This document shows positions 54,090 to 62,276 of a stretch of DNA of 64,000 nucleotides, piece by piece (the stretch's first letter is position 1; each line of letters begins with the position of its first letter). The position numbers and the translations under genes are program-made. A model generated the notes under the pieces. The model was not told the DNA's origin, did not search any database, and saw only the letters and a list, made by a program, of their open reading frames with translations. The stretch covers positions 28,260 to 92,259 of the forward strand of contig NQOV01000009.1 of the NCBI GenBank assembly GCA_002632265.1, given 5' to 3'. This DNA comes from Rhodospirillaceae bacterium MC! (GTDB lineage: Bacteria; Pseudomonadota; Alphaproteobacteria; MC1).

Positions 54090-55103
54090 TTATTGACCTC
54101 TGTTAATGTTTTCTATTAAATCTTGATAATTATCTAAGAAACAAGCTCTATGCCTGTTAACATCAAAGCACTCAAGGGGTGGGACAGATGTTTTACATTG
54201 ATCCATGACATATTCACAACGTGGAGAAAAGGCACAGCCAACAGGTAAATTCTGCAGATTCGGCGGAGATCCTTGAATGGTATATAATGCCTTATTTGAA
54301 TCATCGTCCAAGCGTGGCATAGACGCCAACAATCCAGCGGTATAAGGATGAGATGGGGTATAAAATATCTCATCAACCGTACCTTTTTCAATGGCACGCC
54401 CGCCATACATAACCATAACATTCTCGGCCACACGAGCAACTACCCCTAGATCGTGAGTGATCATCACAACCGCCATATTCAATTCCTTTTTAAGATTATC
54501 GATAATATCTAAAATCTGTGCTTGGACTGTTACATCAAGAGCGGTTGTTGGCTCATCGGCAATTAGAAGATCGGGCTTACAAATCAAACTCATGGCGATC
54601 ATCACCCTTTGACGCATACCGCCAGAAAACTCATGGGGATAGCGATGAACACGTGTTTTAGCACGAGGAATGGAAACCATATCCAGCATATTAATGGCTT
54701 CGTTTAAGGCGTCGTTATATGATATCCCACGATGTACCATTAAAACTTCTGTTAACTGATCGCTAATTTTTACAAAAGGATTTAAGGAAGTCATGGAATC
54801 TTGGAAGATCATACTAAGGCGATCGCCACGGATCTCTTCAAGGGTTTTCTTTTGGTTTAGGATCTCTTTGCCCTTATATTTCACGCTCCCTTCGGCTTTA
54901 CCATTATTCGCCAGCAAACCTAAAATAGACATGAACAATTGAGACTTTCCTGAACCTGATTCCCCTACTACTCCTAGGGTTTCACCTGCTTTTATCTGAA
55001 ATGATAGATCATTAACAGCGGCCACGTTTCCCTCTTGAGTTGAGAATGTTGTGGTTAAATTTTTTACATCTAGTAAAATGTTATTGTTTTCATTTTCATT
55101 CAT
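54090..55103 (-). CDS. Oligopeptide/dipeptide ABC transporter ATP-binding protein (DppD/OppD type)
   Basis: The 337-aa ATPase partner of the preceding one has Walker [25 protein letters not shown], signature [15 protein letters not shown], Walker [13 protein letters not shown], and C-terminal [15 protein letters not shown]. OppD and OppF types form the heterodimeric motor. It lies 66 bases downstream of the OppC-type permease gene. Confidence 0.95.
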   Translation of the reverse strand: MNENENNNILLDVKNLTTTFSTQEGNVAAVNDLSFQIKAGETLGVVGESGSGKSQLFMSILGLLANNGKAEGSVKYKGKEILNQKKTLEEIRGDRLSMIFQDSMTSLNPFVKISDQLTEVLMVHRGISYNDALNEAINMLDMVSIPRAKTRVHRYPHEFSGGMRQRVMIAMSLICKPDLLIADEPTTALDVTVQAQILDIIDNLKKELNMAVVMITHDLGVVARVAENVMVMYGGRAIEKGTVDEIFYTPSHPYTAGLLASMPRLDDDSNKALYTIQGSPPNLQNLPVGCAFSPRCEYVMDQCKTSVPPLECFDVNRHRACFLDNYQDLIENINRGQ

Positions 55104-55169
55104 CTTTTTATACTTTCTCTCTTGATTACTTGAGTTGTTAAAACTTAGCTCTTAATTTTGTTTATCTAT

Positions 55170-56168
55170 CTATCTATCTTTGGGATCAAGTGCATCACGC
55201 AGACCATCGCCAATAAAGTTAAAGCACAAAAGGGTTATGGCTAGAAAAGTAGCAGGAAAAATTAACATCCATGGGGCTTGTTGCATAACGTCTTTACCGT
55301 TGGAAATCAGCACCCCCCAACTTGTCATCGGTTCTTGGACACCTAAACCTAAAAAGGAAAGAAAACTCTCTTCAAGGATAACCGCTGGTACTGTTAAAGT
55401 AATGTACACAATTACAGGCCCTAGGATATTTGGTATAATATGCTTAAACAATATGCGACTAGTGGGAACGCCCAAAGCTTCGGCGGCCTCGATGAATTCC
55501 TTTTGGCGAATGGACATTGTTTGACCACGGACGATTCTTGCCATTGTTAACCATTGAACCGCTCCTAAAGCGACGAATAATAAAATGAATTGTTTACCAA
55601 ATAATGTCATTAACAGGATCACAAGAAACATGAATGGTAGACCGTACATGATATCAACAACACGCATCATAAATGTATCGATTCGTCCACCGAAATAACC
55701 TGCGGTAGTACCATAAACCACACCGATACACAAGGATACAGCAGTGGCAACAAATCCCACCGCTAACGAGATCTTAGCACCATAGGCAACACGCAATAGG
55801 ATATCACGTCCATCGCCATCCGTACCGAAAAGATGATGTAATGACGGCGGTTGAGTGGCATGATCTAAAATGGTTGTAGTATAATCCAAAGCCTCGGCGT
55901 CAGGATACTTACTAGGGAATCCCCAATGATAAAATAATAGTGGGATAGTATCGCCGTCAGGAGTATCAAGATCAACATAATATTCTATGTGGGAAACAAT
56001 AATCGGAGTAACTAAGGAAAATATTATAATCAAAAATAAAATCCACAGGGAAACAACGGCAGCACGATTGCTTAAAAGACGATGTAAAGCATCGCCCCAA
56101 AGACTTCGGCTCTGCATTTCCATTATATCCTTTGCTTTTTCTTTACGAGTTTTTAGTAAACTTGTCAT
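55170..56168 (-). CDS. Oligopeptide/dipeptide ABC transporter permease (OppC/DppC type)
   Basis: The 332-aa permease has a basic N-terminus, a first helix at about residues 37-60, a periplasmic stretch, then five more helices. It carries the EAA-type loop EAAEALGVPTSRILFKHIIPNILGPVIV and closes with LCFNFIGDGLRDALDPK. It lies between the permease OppB type and the two ATPases. Confidence 0.95.
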   Translation of the reverse strand: MTSLLKTRKEKAKDIMEMQSRSLWGDALHRLLSNRAAVVSLWILFLIIIFSLVTPIIVSHIEYYVDLDTPDGDTIPLLFYHWGFPSKYPDAEALDYTTTILDHATQPPSLHHLFGTDGDGRDILLRVAYGAKISLAVGFVATAVSLCIGVVYGTTAGYFGGRIDTFMMRVVDIMYGLPFMFLVILLMTLFGKQFILLFVALGAVQWLTMARIVRGQTMSIRQKEFIEAAEALGVPTSRILFKHIIPNILGPVIVYITLTVPAVILEESFLSFLGLGVQEPMTSWGVLISNGKDVMQQAPWMLIFPATFLAITLLCFNFIGDGLRDALDPKDR

Positions 56169-56239
56169 AATCTCTCACTTTTGTTTTTTTTATCTGTTGG
56201 CTTAATATATAACTTAAAAGGGTTGGGTTGGGTTGAAAT

Positions 56240-56275
56240 AAGGAATAAGTACTAAGTGCTTTTTCCCACTCCTTA
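56240..56275. repeat. Stop-palindrome family (R3) between oppB and oppC
   Basis: Imperfect palindrome: AAGGAATAAGTAC against GTGCTTTTTCCCACTCCTT. On the coding strand it begins one base after the OppB-type stop as TAAGGAGTGGGAAAAAGCAC. It is inside an operon, so it cannot be a complete terminator; a stabilising or attenuating role fits better. Confidence 0.65.
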
Positions 56276-56276
56276 C

Positions 56277-57362
56277 CTATTTCTTGATTCTTGGATCGAT
56301 GTAACCATAGGTAATATCAACTATGGTATTTAAGCTAATTAATAGAGCAGAATAAAGAACAACCGTACCTAGGACTAAGGTATAATCTCTATTTAATGCA
56401 CCGTCCACAAAGTATCTACCCACACCTGATATGTTGTAGATCTTTTCAATCACAACCGAACCAGTGGTAATCCCTGCGATTAGCGGTCCAAGTACGGATA
56501 CAACAGGCAATAACGCTCCCTTAAGGGCATGTTTTACAATGATTCTACGTTCTGATAAGCCTTTCGCTCGAGCGGTACGGATGTAGTTTGCGTTCATAAC
56601 TTCGATCATACTCCCACGAGTTAGGCGGGCTAGCATGGCGATAACAGGTAGTGAAAGGGAAATAACAGGTAATATCAAATGTTTATCAAAAGCCCATAAA
56701 ATCGATTCCTTGGGTATGGTCGGAATCATAAAGGACCACCAATGACTCCCATGCTGATATTCAGGAGAAAAGAAATACAACCAATGTTCTGGAGAGTGCG
56801 AGCCGAAACCTGCCACAGGCAAGATTCCCCAATTTACCCCAAACACCAATGTTAACAAAGGAGCAAGGACAAAACTTGGGCAAATAATCCCAACAATGGC
56901 AATAAACATAACCGTATAATCTTGCCAACCATTATGATGTAAAGCCGCTAGAGTTCCGATTGAAACACCAAAGATCAAAGCATTGGCTAAAGCTAGCAAT
57001 CCTAAAAGGATACTATTGGGTAAGCCGATACCTAAAAGTTCTTTTACCGTGAAAGTGGTATCCTTTAAGGATGGGCCCAAGTCTCCATGTAATAGATTTA
57101 ACATATACATGGCATATTGCTTCCATAGGGGCAGATCTAAACCGTAAGAATGCCTTAAGTTCGCCAATACTGCAGGATCTAACTGACGTTCGCCAGTAAA
57201 TGGACCACCAGGAGCTAAACGCATAATAAAGAATGTAACAGTAATAACAACCCAAATTGTTACTAATCCTACTAATATTTTCCTTATGAAATAATTCCCT
57301 AATATGCTAGAAATTATGTTTAATATACTTAAGTCTCTTAAACCATGGCTTGAATTTGACAC
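56277..57362 (-). CDS. Oligopeptide/dipeptide ABC transporter permease (OppB/DppB type)
   Basis: The 361-aa permease has FIRKILVGLVTIWVVITVTFFIMRLAPGGPF at its start, six helices, and the EAA loop YIRTARAKGLSERRIIVKHALKGALLPVVSVLGP. The start codon is GTG (57362); the first 25 residues precede the usual family start. First gene of the order oppB-oppC-dppD-dppF. No periplasmic peptide-binding protein gene is adjacent. Confidence 0.93.
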   Translation of the reverse strand: MSNSSHGLRDLSILNIISSILGNYFIRKILVGLVTIWVVITVTFFIMRLAPGGPFTGERQLDPAVLANLRHSYGLDLPLWKQYAMYMLNLLHGDLGPSLKDTTFTVKELLGIGLPNSILLGLLALANALIFGVSIGTLAALHHNGWQDYTVMFIAIVGIICPSFVLAPLLTLVFGVNWGILPVAGFGSHSPEHWLYFFSPEYQHGSHWWSFMIPTIPKESILWAFDKHLILPVISLSLPVIAMLARLTRGSMIEVMNANYIRTARAKGLSERRIIVKHALKGALLPVVSVLGPLIAGITTGSVVIEKIYNISGVGRYFVDGALNRDYTLVLGTVVLYSALLISLNTIVDITYGYIDPRIKK

Positions 57363-57395
57363 TTGATTCTCTATTGTTTAAGTTAGTGATTAACC

Positions 57396-57419
57396 CATGT
57401 GTAAGCAATCTTACACATG
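57396..57419. promoter_or_regulatory. Perfect inverted repeat in the opp leader
   Basis: CATGTGTAAG, 4-nt spacer, CTTACACATG. It lies 13-36 bases downstream of the inferred transcription start and before the GTG. It could be an operator or an mRNA leader hairpin. On the plus strand it is followed by CTTTTTATT, so it would also stop antisense transcription. Confidence 0.55.
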
Positions 57420-57439
57420 CTTTTTATTATCTGTAGATT

Positions 57440-57468
57440 AATATAGCATACGAAATACACAATGTCAA
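57440..57468 (-). promoter_or_regulatory. Strong promoter candidate for the opp operon
   Basis: On the minus strand TTGACA (57468-57463, consensus), 17-nt spacer ending TGC, TATATT (57445-57440). It is the best sigma70 match in the window. Confidence 0.7.
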
Positions 57469-57737
57469 ATTTTTTTTATAAAATTATTATAAATTTTCCT
57501 TTCATAAAGAAAAGATTATATTTTACTAGCATTAACTGACTTCTGTTCGCCTTATCGTGCATATTAAAAAGTTTATTATGTGTACATAAGTGAAAATACG
57601 TAGTAAAATAAATATAATTCTCTTTAAATACAAATAAATTTAACAATAAAAGTCATATATAACTACTATAGAGCCTAAATAAAATTTTTCATAACAAAAA
57701 TAAGCCCAAAATTGAACCCCAAAGCATGCGAGGGTTT
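57469..57737. other. Intergenic region opp / dxs
   Basis: AT-rich, with no gene, repeat family or clear terminator recognised. With the promoter and leader on its left it forms a 375-bp gap. Confidence 0.4.
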
Positions 57738-59642
57738 TTATTGGGAATCAGTTAGGTTTTTTACGGCGAGAACTATGGCGGATGTGTCGAGTTTTGCTTG
57801 GGTGTATTGTTCTTCTATGGTGGCGTGTTCGATGTATTCATCGGGCATGCTCATTTCCTTAAAGATAAGATCATTTTGTCCGCCAAGTAGGTGTGCGTCG
57901 GTTAGATATTTGGCGACGCTCGAACCGTAACCGCCTGTTATTCCCTCTTCGATTGTGATGATCGCCTTATGGGATTGTGCTAATTCTTTTAGCATATGCA
58001 CATCTAAAGGTTTGGCAAAGCGAGAATCGATGATTGTAATATGGATATTATGTTCATTTTTTAAGATATCACTGGCTTTTTTTACGTTGTCTAAACGTCC
58101 ACCTAAGGATAAAATGGCGATGTTAGATCCCTTTTGAATGAGATTAGATTTTCCTATCTCCATTAATTTAAGGTTATCTTTAACATTAATTTTATCGCAT
58201 ACGCCCTTAGGGAAACGTATGGCAATGGGGGAATCCTTATAAACGCTCATGGTATATAGCATTGAGACCAATTCCGTAGGGGAAGACGGAGCAAGAACAA
58301 CCATATGGGGAATATTAACCAACATATTAAGATCGAACATTCCCGCATGGGTTTTGCCGTCAGCACCGACGTATCCTGCACGATCTAAGACTAATTTTAC
58401 TGGAAGATTTTGGAGTGATACGTCATGGATAACTCCGTCGTAAGCTCGTTGTAGGAATGTGGAATATACTGCAACAAAGGGCTTAAAGCCTTTGATAGCA
58501 AGGCCACTGGCAAAAACAAGAGAGTGCATTTCGGCGATTCCCACATCGAAAACCCTATGGGGAGCGTAATCCTTAAAGGGTTGTAATCCTGTATTACCAA
58601 GCATTGCCGAGGTTATGGCGATGATCTTTTCATCATTCTTAGCGATTTCCAACAGACTCTCACTAAAGATTTGAGTAAGAGTTGTTTTATTTTCATTTTC
58701 GGAATTCTTCTGCTCGTTTTTGCCTGTATCCACATTGAATTTAGTAACGCCATGGAGTTTATCTATTGCATTTTCCGCATGATGATAGCCATTACCCTTA
58801 TTGGTTTTCACATGTAAAAGGATCGGTTTATTCTTTTGTAAATTCTTTAAATTGGATAAAGTAGAAACCAATTGCGGAATGTCATGACCGTCAAGAATGC
58901 CGTAATAATCAAAGCCCATATGCTCGAAGTATTTATCGCCTGTAATAACTTCTTTAGTGATAGATTTCACTTTTTTCGATATCTCTTGTAATGATGTCGG
59001 AAGTTTTTCCATGTGATTGGTTATCATATGCCTAGCTTGATCAAAGGGCTTTTTGGTTAAAATATTAGATAAATAAGCCGATAAGGCCCCAGTGGGACGA
59101 TCAATGCTCATATTATTATCATTTACGATGACAATAAGGTTAGAATCGCATAGATTAGCATTATTTAAGCCTTCAAAAGCCAGCCCGCCAGATAGCGAGC
59201 CATCGCCAATTATGGCTATGGTTTTAGCTTGAATATTATTGAGTTTGTTGGCAAGGGCGATTCCTACAGAGGCAGAAATGGAAGTGGAAGAATGCCCAGC
59301 TCCAAAGCAATCATGCACGCTTTCCGCTCGTGATATAAATCCTGATATACCATTTTTTTGGCGAATACTTAACATTTTATCCTTGCGTCCTGTGAGCATT
59401 TTGTGGATATATGATTGATGTGAAACATCCCACACAAGCGAATCAGTAGGACTATTAAAAACATAATGTAAAGCAATGGTAAGCTCTACTACTCCCAAGT
59501 TAGATCCCAAATGTCCGCCTGTTTGTGATATGGTCTCAATTAATGTATTTCTAATTTCATCACTTAAGGGAATCAGTTCGTTTACGGCTAACTTCTTTAG
59601 ATCTTCAGGAGAGTTGATATTGCTAAATAATTTATTTTTCAT
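57738..59642 (-). CDS. dxs: 1-deoxy-D-xylulose-5-phosphate synthase
   Basis: Thiamine-diphosphate enzyme, first step of the MEP isoprenoid pathway. The 634-aa product has the thiamine-binding GDGSLSGGLAFEGLNNA, HVKTNKGNGYHHAE, the catalytic glutamate in VGIAEMHSLVFASGLA, the pyrimidine domain DRAGYVGADGKTHAG, and a transketolase C-terminal domain (about residues 500-620). It follows ispA by 63 bases, the familiar xseB-ispA-dxs order. The 3' end is moderately C-rich on the coding strand. Confidence 0.97.
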   Translation of the reverse strand: MKNKLFSNINSPEDLKKLAVNELIPLSDEIRNTLIETISQTGGHLGSNLGVVELTIALHYVFNSPTDSLVWDVSHQSYIHKMLTGRKDKMLSIRQKNGISGFISRAESVHDCFGAGHSSTSISASVGIALANKLNNIQAKTIAIIGDGSLSGGLAFEGLNNANLCDSNLIVIVNDNNMSIDRPTGALSAYLSNILTKKPFDQARHMITNHMEKLPTSLQEISKKVKSITKEVITGDKYFEHMGFDYYGILDGHDIPQLVSTLSNLKNLQKNKPILLHVKTNKGNGYHHAENAIDKLHGVTKFNVDTGKNEQKNSENENKTTLTQIFSESLLEIAKNDEKIIAITSAMLGNTGLQPFKDYAPHRVFDVGIAEMHSLVFASGLAIKGFKPFVAVYSTFLQRAYDGVIHDVSLQNLPVKLVLDRAGYVGADGKTHAGMFDLNMLVNIPHMVVLAPSSPTELVSMLYTMSVYKDSPIAIRFPKGVCDKINVKDNLKLMEIGKSNLIQKGSNIAILSLGGRLDNVKKASDILKNEHNIHITIIDSRFAKPLDVHMLKELAQSHKAIITIEEGITGGYGSSVAKYLTDAHLLGGQNDLIFKEMSMPDEYIEHATIEEQYTQAKLDTSAIVLAVKNLTDSQ

Positions 59643-59705
59643 GTTTTTAGATTTCTTTATCTTAAAAGTTTTATAGGATATTTTAGGCTGGATTACAGCA
59701 ATAAA

Positions 59706-60605
59706 TTATTTTTGTCTATTTAATATGTAATAAGCCAGTTCGCAAAGCATTTTTGCCCTATCGCCGAAAATGGTGAGAGCTTTGACTGCTTCATCGATTT
59801 TGAATTGTGCATGTTTCTTTGCTTTATCCAAGCCTAAAATAGATACGTAGGTTGCTTTGTTGTTATCCACATCGTTGCCGACTTCCTTACCTGTGATTTT
59901 AGTATCACCTATGACATCTAGGATATCGTCGGTAATTTGGAAAGCTAAACCAAGATTTGATGAGTATTTTTTTAAGGCGGTTCTTTCTTCTTCGCTTGCT
60001 CTACCGATAATCGCACCGAATTCTACAGATGAGTTGATTAATGCTCCTGTTTTCATATCTTGTAAGGTGTTGAGTGTTGATTCGTCCAATTCTTGTCCTT
60101 CGGAAATCATGTCCAAGACTTGCCCTGCGATCATTCCGTCATGTCCACCAGACGCTCGAGCTAAGGATTTAACTAACTCCATACGGATGTTAACATCTGC
60201 ATGGGTTTGCTCATCGGCTAGCACTTCAAAGGCTAAAGTAAGCAAGGCGTCCCCTGCGAGAATGGCGGTTGCCTCATCGAATTTCTTGTGCGTGCTAGCC
60301 TTACCACGGCGAAGACTGGCATTATCCATAGCTGGTAGATCATCATGGACTAAAGAATAACTATGAACTAACTCAAGAGCTGACGCACATCTTACGGATT
60401 CAGTATAGGAAACATCAAACATTATCGCAGTTTGTAATACTAAAAACGGACGCAATTTCTTACCGTCGCCCAATGCAGACCAGTGCATAGCGTCAAAAAG
60501 TTTTACCCAAGGCGTTACATTACTAGGTAAAATTTTTCTCATGGTGTTATCGGTAGTTTTAGACGCTACTTTCATCGCTTCTTCTAAAGTGATTTCTTGA
60601 TTCAT
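59706..60605 (-). CDS. ispA: Farnesyl diphosphate synthase (geranyltranstransferase)
   Basis: Makes FPP from IPP and DMAPP for quinones and undecaprenyl phosphate. The 299-aa product has the first aspartate motif HDDLPAMDNASLRRG (D88, D89, D94), where the usual run of aspartates after M is shortened to DNAS, and a second motif TDDILD. KKLRPFL and GGHDGMIAGQVLDM are present. The start has an AAGGAG ribosome-binding site. Confidence 0.96.
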   Translation of the reverse strand: MNQEITLEEAMKVASKTTDNTMRKILPSNVTPWVKLFDAMHWSALGDGKKLRPFLVLQTAIMFDVSYTESVRCASALELVHSYSLVHDDLPAMDNASLRRGKASTHKKFDEATAILAGDALLTLAFEVLADEQTHADVNIRMELVKSLARASGGHDGMIAGQVLDMISEGQELDESTLNTLQDMKTGALINSSVEFGAIIGRASEEERTALKKYSSNLGLAFQITDDILDVIGDTKITGKEVGNDVDNNKATYVSILGLDKAKKHAQFKIDEAVKALTIFGDRAKMLCELAYYILNRQK

Positions 60606-60675
60606 AATACGCTCCTTGATTTTAAGCGGTTATTTGATTGTTTTATAATTATTTTTTATTAGCTTATAATTAGAA

Positions 60676-60927
60676 TTATTCCATATCAACTTCATTTAAC
60701 ACGGGTTCACCGTCTTTAATGGACATTTTTTCCAACTTCAATTGAGCTTCGTTCAATTTGAATTGGCAATGTTTTTGCAGTTTGATTCCCTGTTCGTAAG
60801 CGTTGATAGCGTCATCAAGTTTATTGTTACCCTGTTCCATATTTTTGACAATGGTTTCCAACTTCTCCAAAGCGTCTTCAAAGCTTAGATTTTTAATATC
60901 TTTATCTGATAGGATTTCTATAGTCAT
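60676..60927 (-). CDS. xseB: Exodeoxyribonuclease VII small subunit
   Basis: Partner of XseA in single-strand exonuclease VII. The 83-aa product has the family core SFEDALEKLETIVKNMEQG, LDDAINAYEQGIKLQKHC and LNEAQLKLEKM. It sits between the 249-aa unknown and ispA, all leftward and closely spaced. Confidence 0.95.
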   Translation of the reverse strand: MTIEILSDKDIKNLSFEDALEKLETIVKNMEQGNNKLDDAINAYEQGIKLQKHCQFKLNEAQLKLEKMSIKDGEPVLNEVDME

Positions 60928-60987
60928 GTGATTCTTGTTCTTTCTTAGGTTTGTGATTGTTGTTAGAATGAATAATGTGTTAATATC

Positions 60988-61737
60988 TTAGGTTTTGCCT
61001 GTGAATAGAGGATCTTCTTTTACTATCCATGATAGCTCTTCCTTTAAGATATCAATATGCTTTTCGCTAGACGGAGCATTTAAAACCTTATCAACAATGG
61101 CGTATTTAATGGGTGGTGGTAATCTATCAAATTTCTCTAATAACATAAACTTAATCTTAGGGCGGATATTTTTTGATGTAATCAAACTACAGATCAAACG
61201 AGTTTGAATTTCTGTTTTAATATTTCCTGTGCCACTTAGTTTTAAGAATTTATCAAGAAACAACTTAGAATCCACAGTGCCATTTAAAAACTCATTGAGA
61301 TTATTAAGCATTTTGTTAGAATATACAGTTCTTGCCTGAATGATAGATCCTTGCGTGTGTCGCATAACATGGGCGATAGCTTGAGGATTAAAATCATGTT
61401 CTATCATGAGATCTATCCCCTTTCTAACTTCGTTATGGGGAGTCTTTTCGGCAATCATACGTAAAACATCAGGCACTAACTTCTCTTGAAACGCCTTAGG
61501 CGACATCCTCACAGATGCCGCCATCGCCATAGTCGGCTCTGGATCTTTCGACGCTATCAACGCCAGCGGAATACTCGAATCCAACACAGATAAATCCACA
61601 TTGTTTTGAAGCAAACTATCTGGAAGAATAATATCACGTTGAGTACCTGGCATGGTAATCGGATTATTATTTTGATATTGTTTTTTTAATTTATCAACTA
61701 AATCAAGCGATTCTTTTGAGACACTTAATAGCTCCAT
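60988..61737 (-). CDS. Hypothetical protein upstream of xseB, about 249 aa
   Basis: No family is firmly recognised. The product is soluble and mostly helical, with segments such as PLALIASKDPEPTMAMAASVRMS and PKIKFMLLEKFDRLPPPIKYAIVDKVL that look like HEAT-type helical pairs (about residues 60-110 and 190-235). I use the ATG at 61737, which has GGAG 8-9 bases upstream; the one four codons earlier has none. It is first in the unit with xseB-ispA-dxs, so it may be co-regulated with isoprenoid synthesis, but a functional link is not shown. Part of its 5' half is C-rich on the antisense strand. Confidence 0.65.
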   Translation of the reverse strand: MELLSVSKESLDLVDKLKKQYQNNNPITMPGTQRDIILPDSLLQNNVDLSVLDSSIPLALIASKDPEPTMAMAASVRMSPKAFQEKLVPDVLRMIAEKTPHNEVRKGIDLMIEHDFNPQAIAHVMRHTQGSIIQARTVYSNKMLNNLNEFLNGTVDSKLFLDKFLKLSGTGNIKTEIQTRLICSLITSKNIRPKIKFMLLEKFDRLPPPIKYAIVDKVLNAPSSEKHIDILKEELSWIVKEDPLFTGKT

Positions 61738-61749
61738 AAATAACTCCAT

Positions 61750-62276
61750 CTAGTTTGTTTCATTTTAAAAGGCTCTTGAATATTTTAGATGAAAAAATTT
61801 ACTAACTTCATCTATTAAATTGTAATATTATATCACAATGATTTATTTCTAAATTCATTTAATAATACCATATATATATCATCATGTCTATAATTAAATA
61901 GAAATTCTGATTCTTTTAAATGTAAAGAGAATAATTCAGAGAAAAACTAAAGGCATATACTATAGAATTAGCTATAAATTACAAGAAAAACAAGCCTAAA
62001 TATTCAAAAAAATTACAAATTATACAAACAGTATTCGCTCAAATTAAAAAAAATGCTTAAAATATTTTTATTTATTTTTTATAATACATATAATAAGCGA
62101 CCAATATCAAACTTTAATAGTCAATTGAGTATACTAAAAGTTGTTTTAAATATTACTTAATAAACTAACATGTAAAAAGAACATAGATACAAAATTTTTA
62201 TCAATATATTAATTACTTTATAGTTATAATTCTTTTATAATAAATCATTAAATAATATAAGTATTTTGAATAAAAC
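61750..62276. other. AT-rich divergent intergenic region
   Basis: 527 bases of very AT-rich sequence with no gene and none of the repeat families. A minus-strand TATAAT at about 61830-61840 lacks a good -35. Probably promoters for both flanking genes. Confidence 0.4.
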
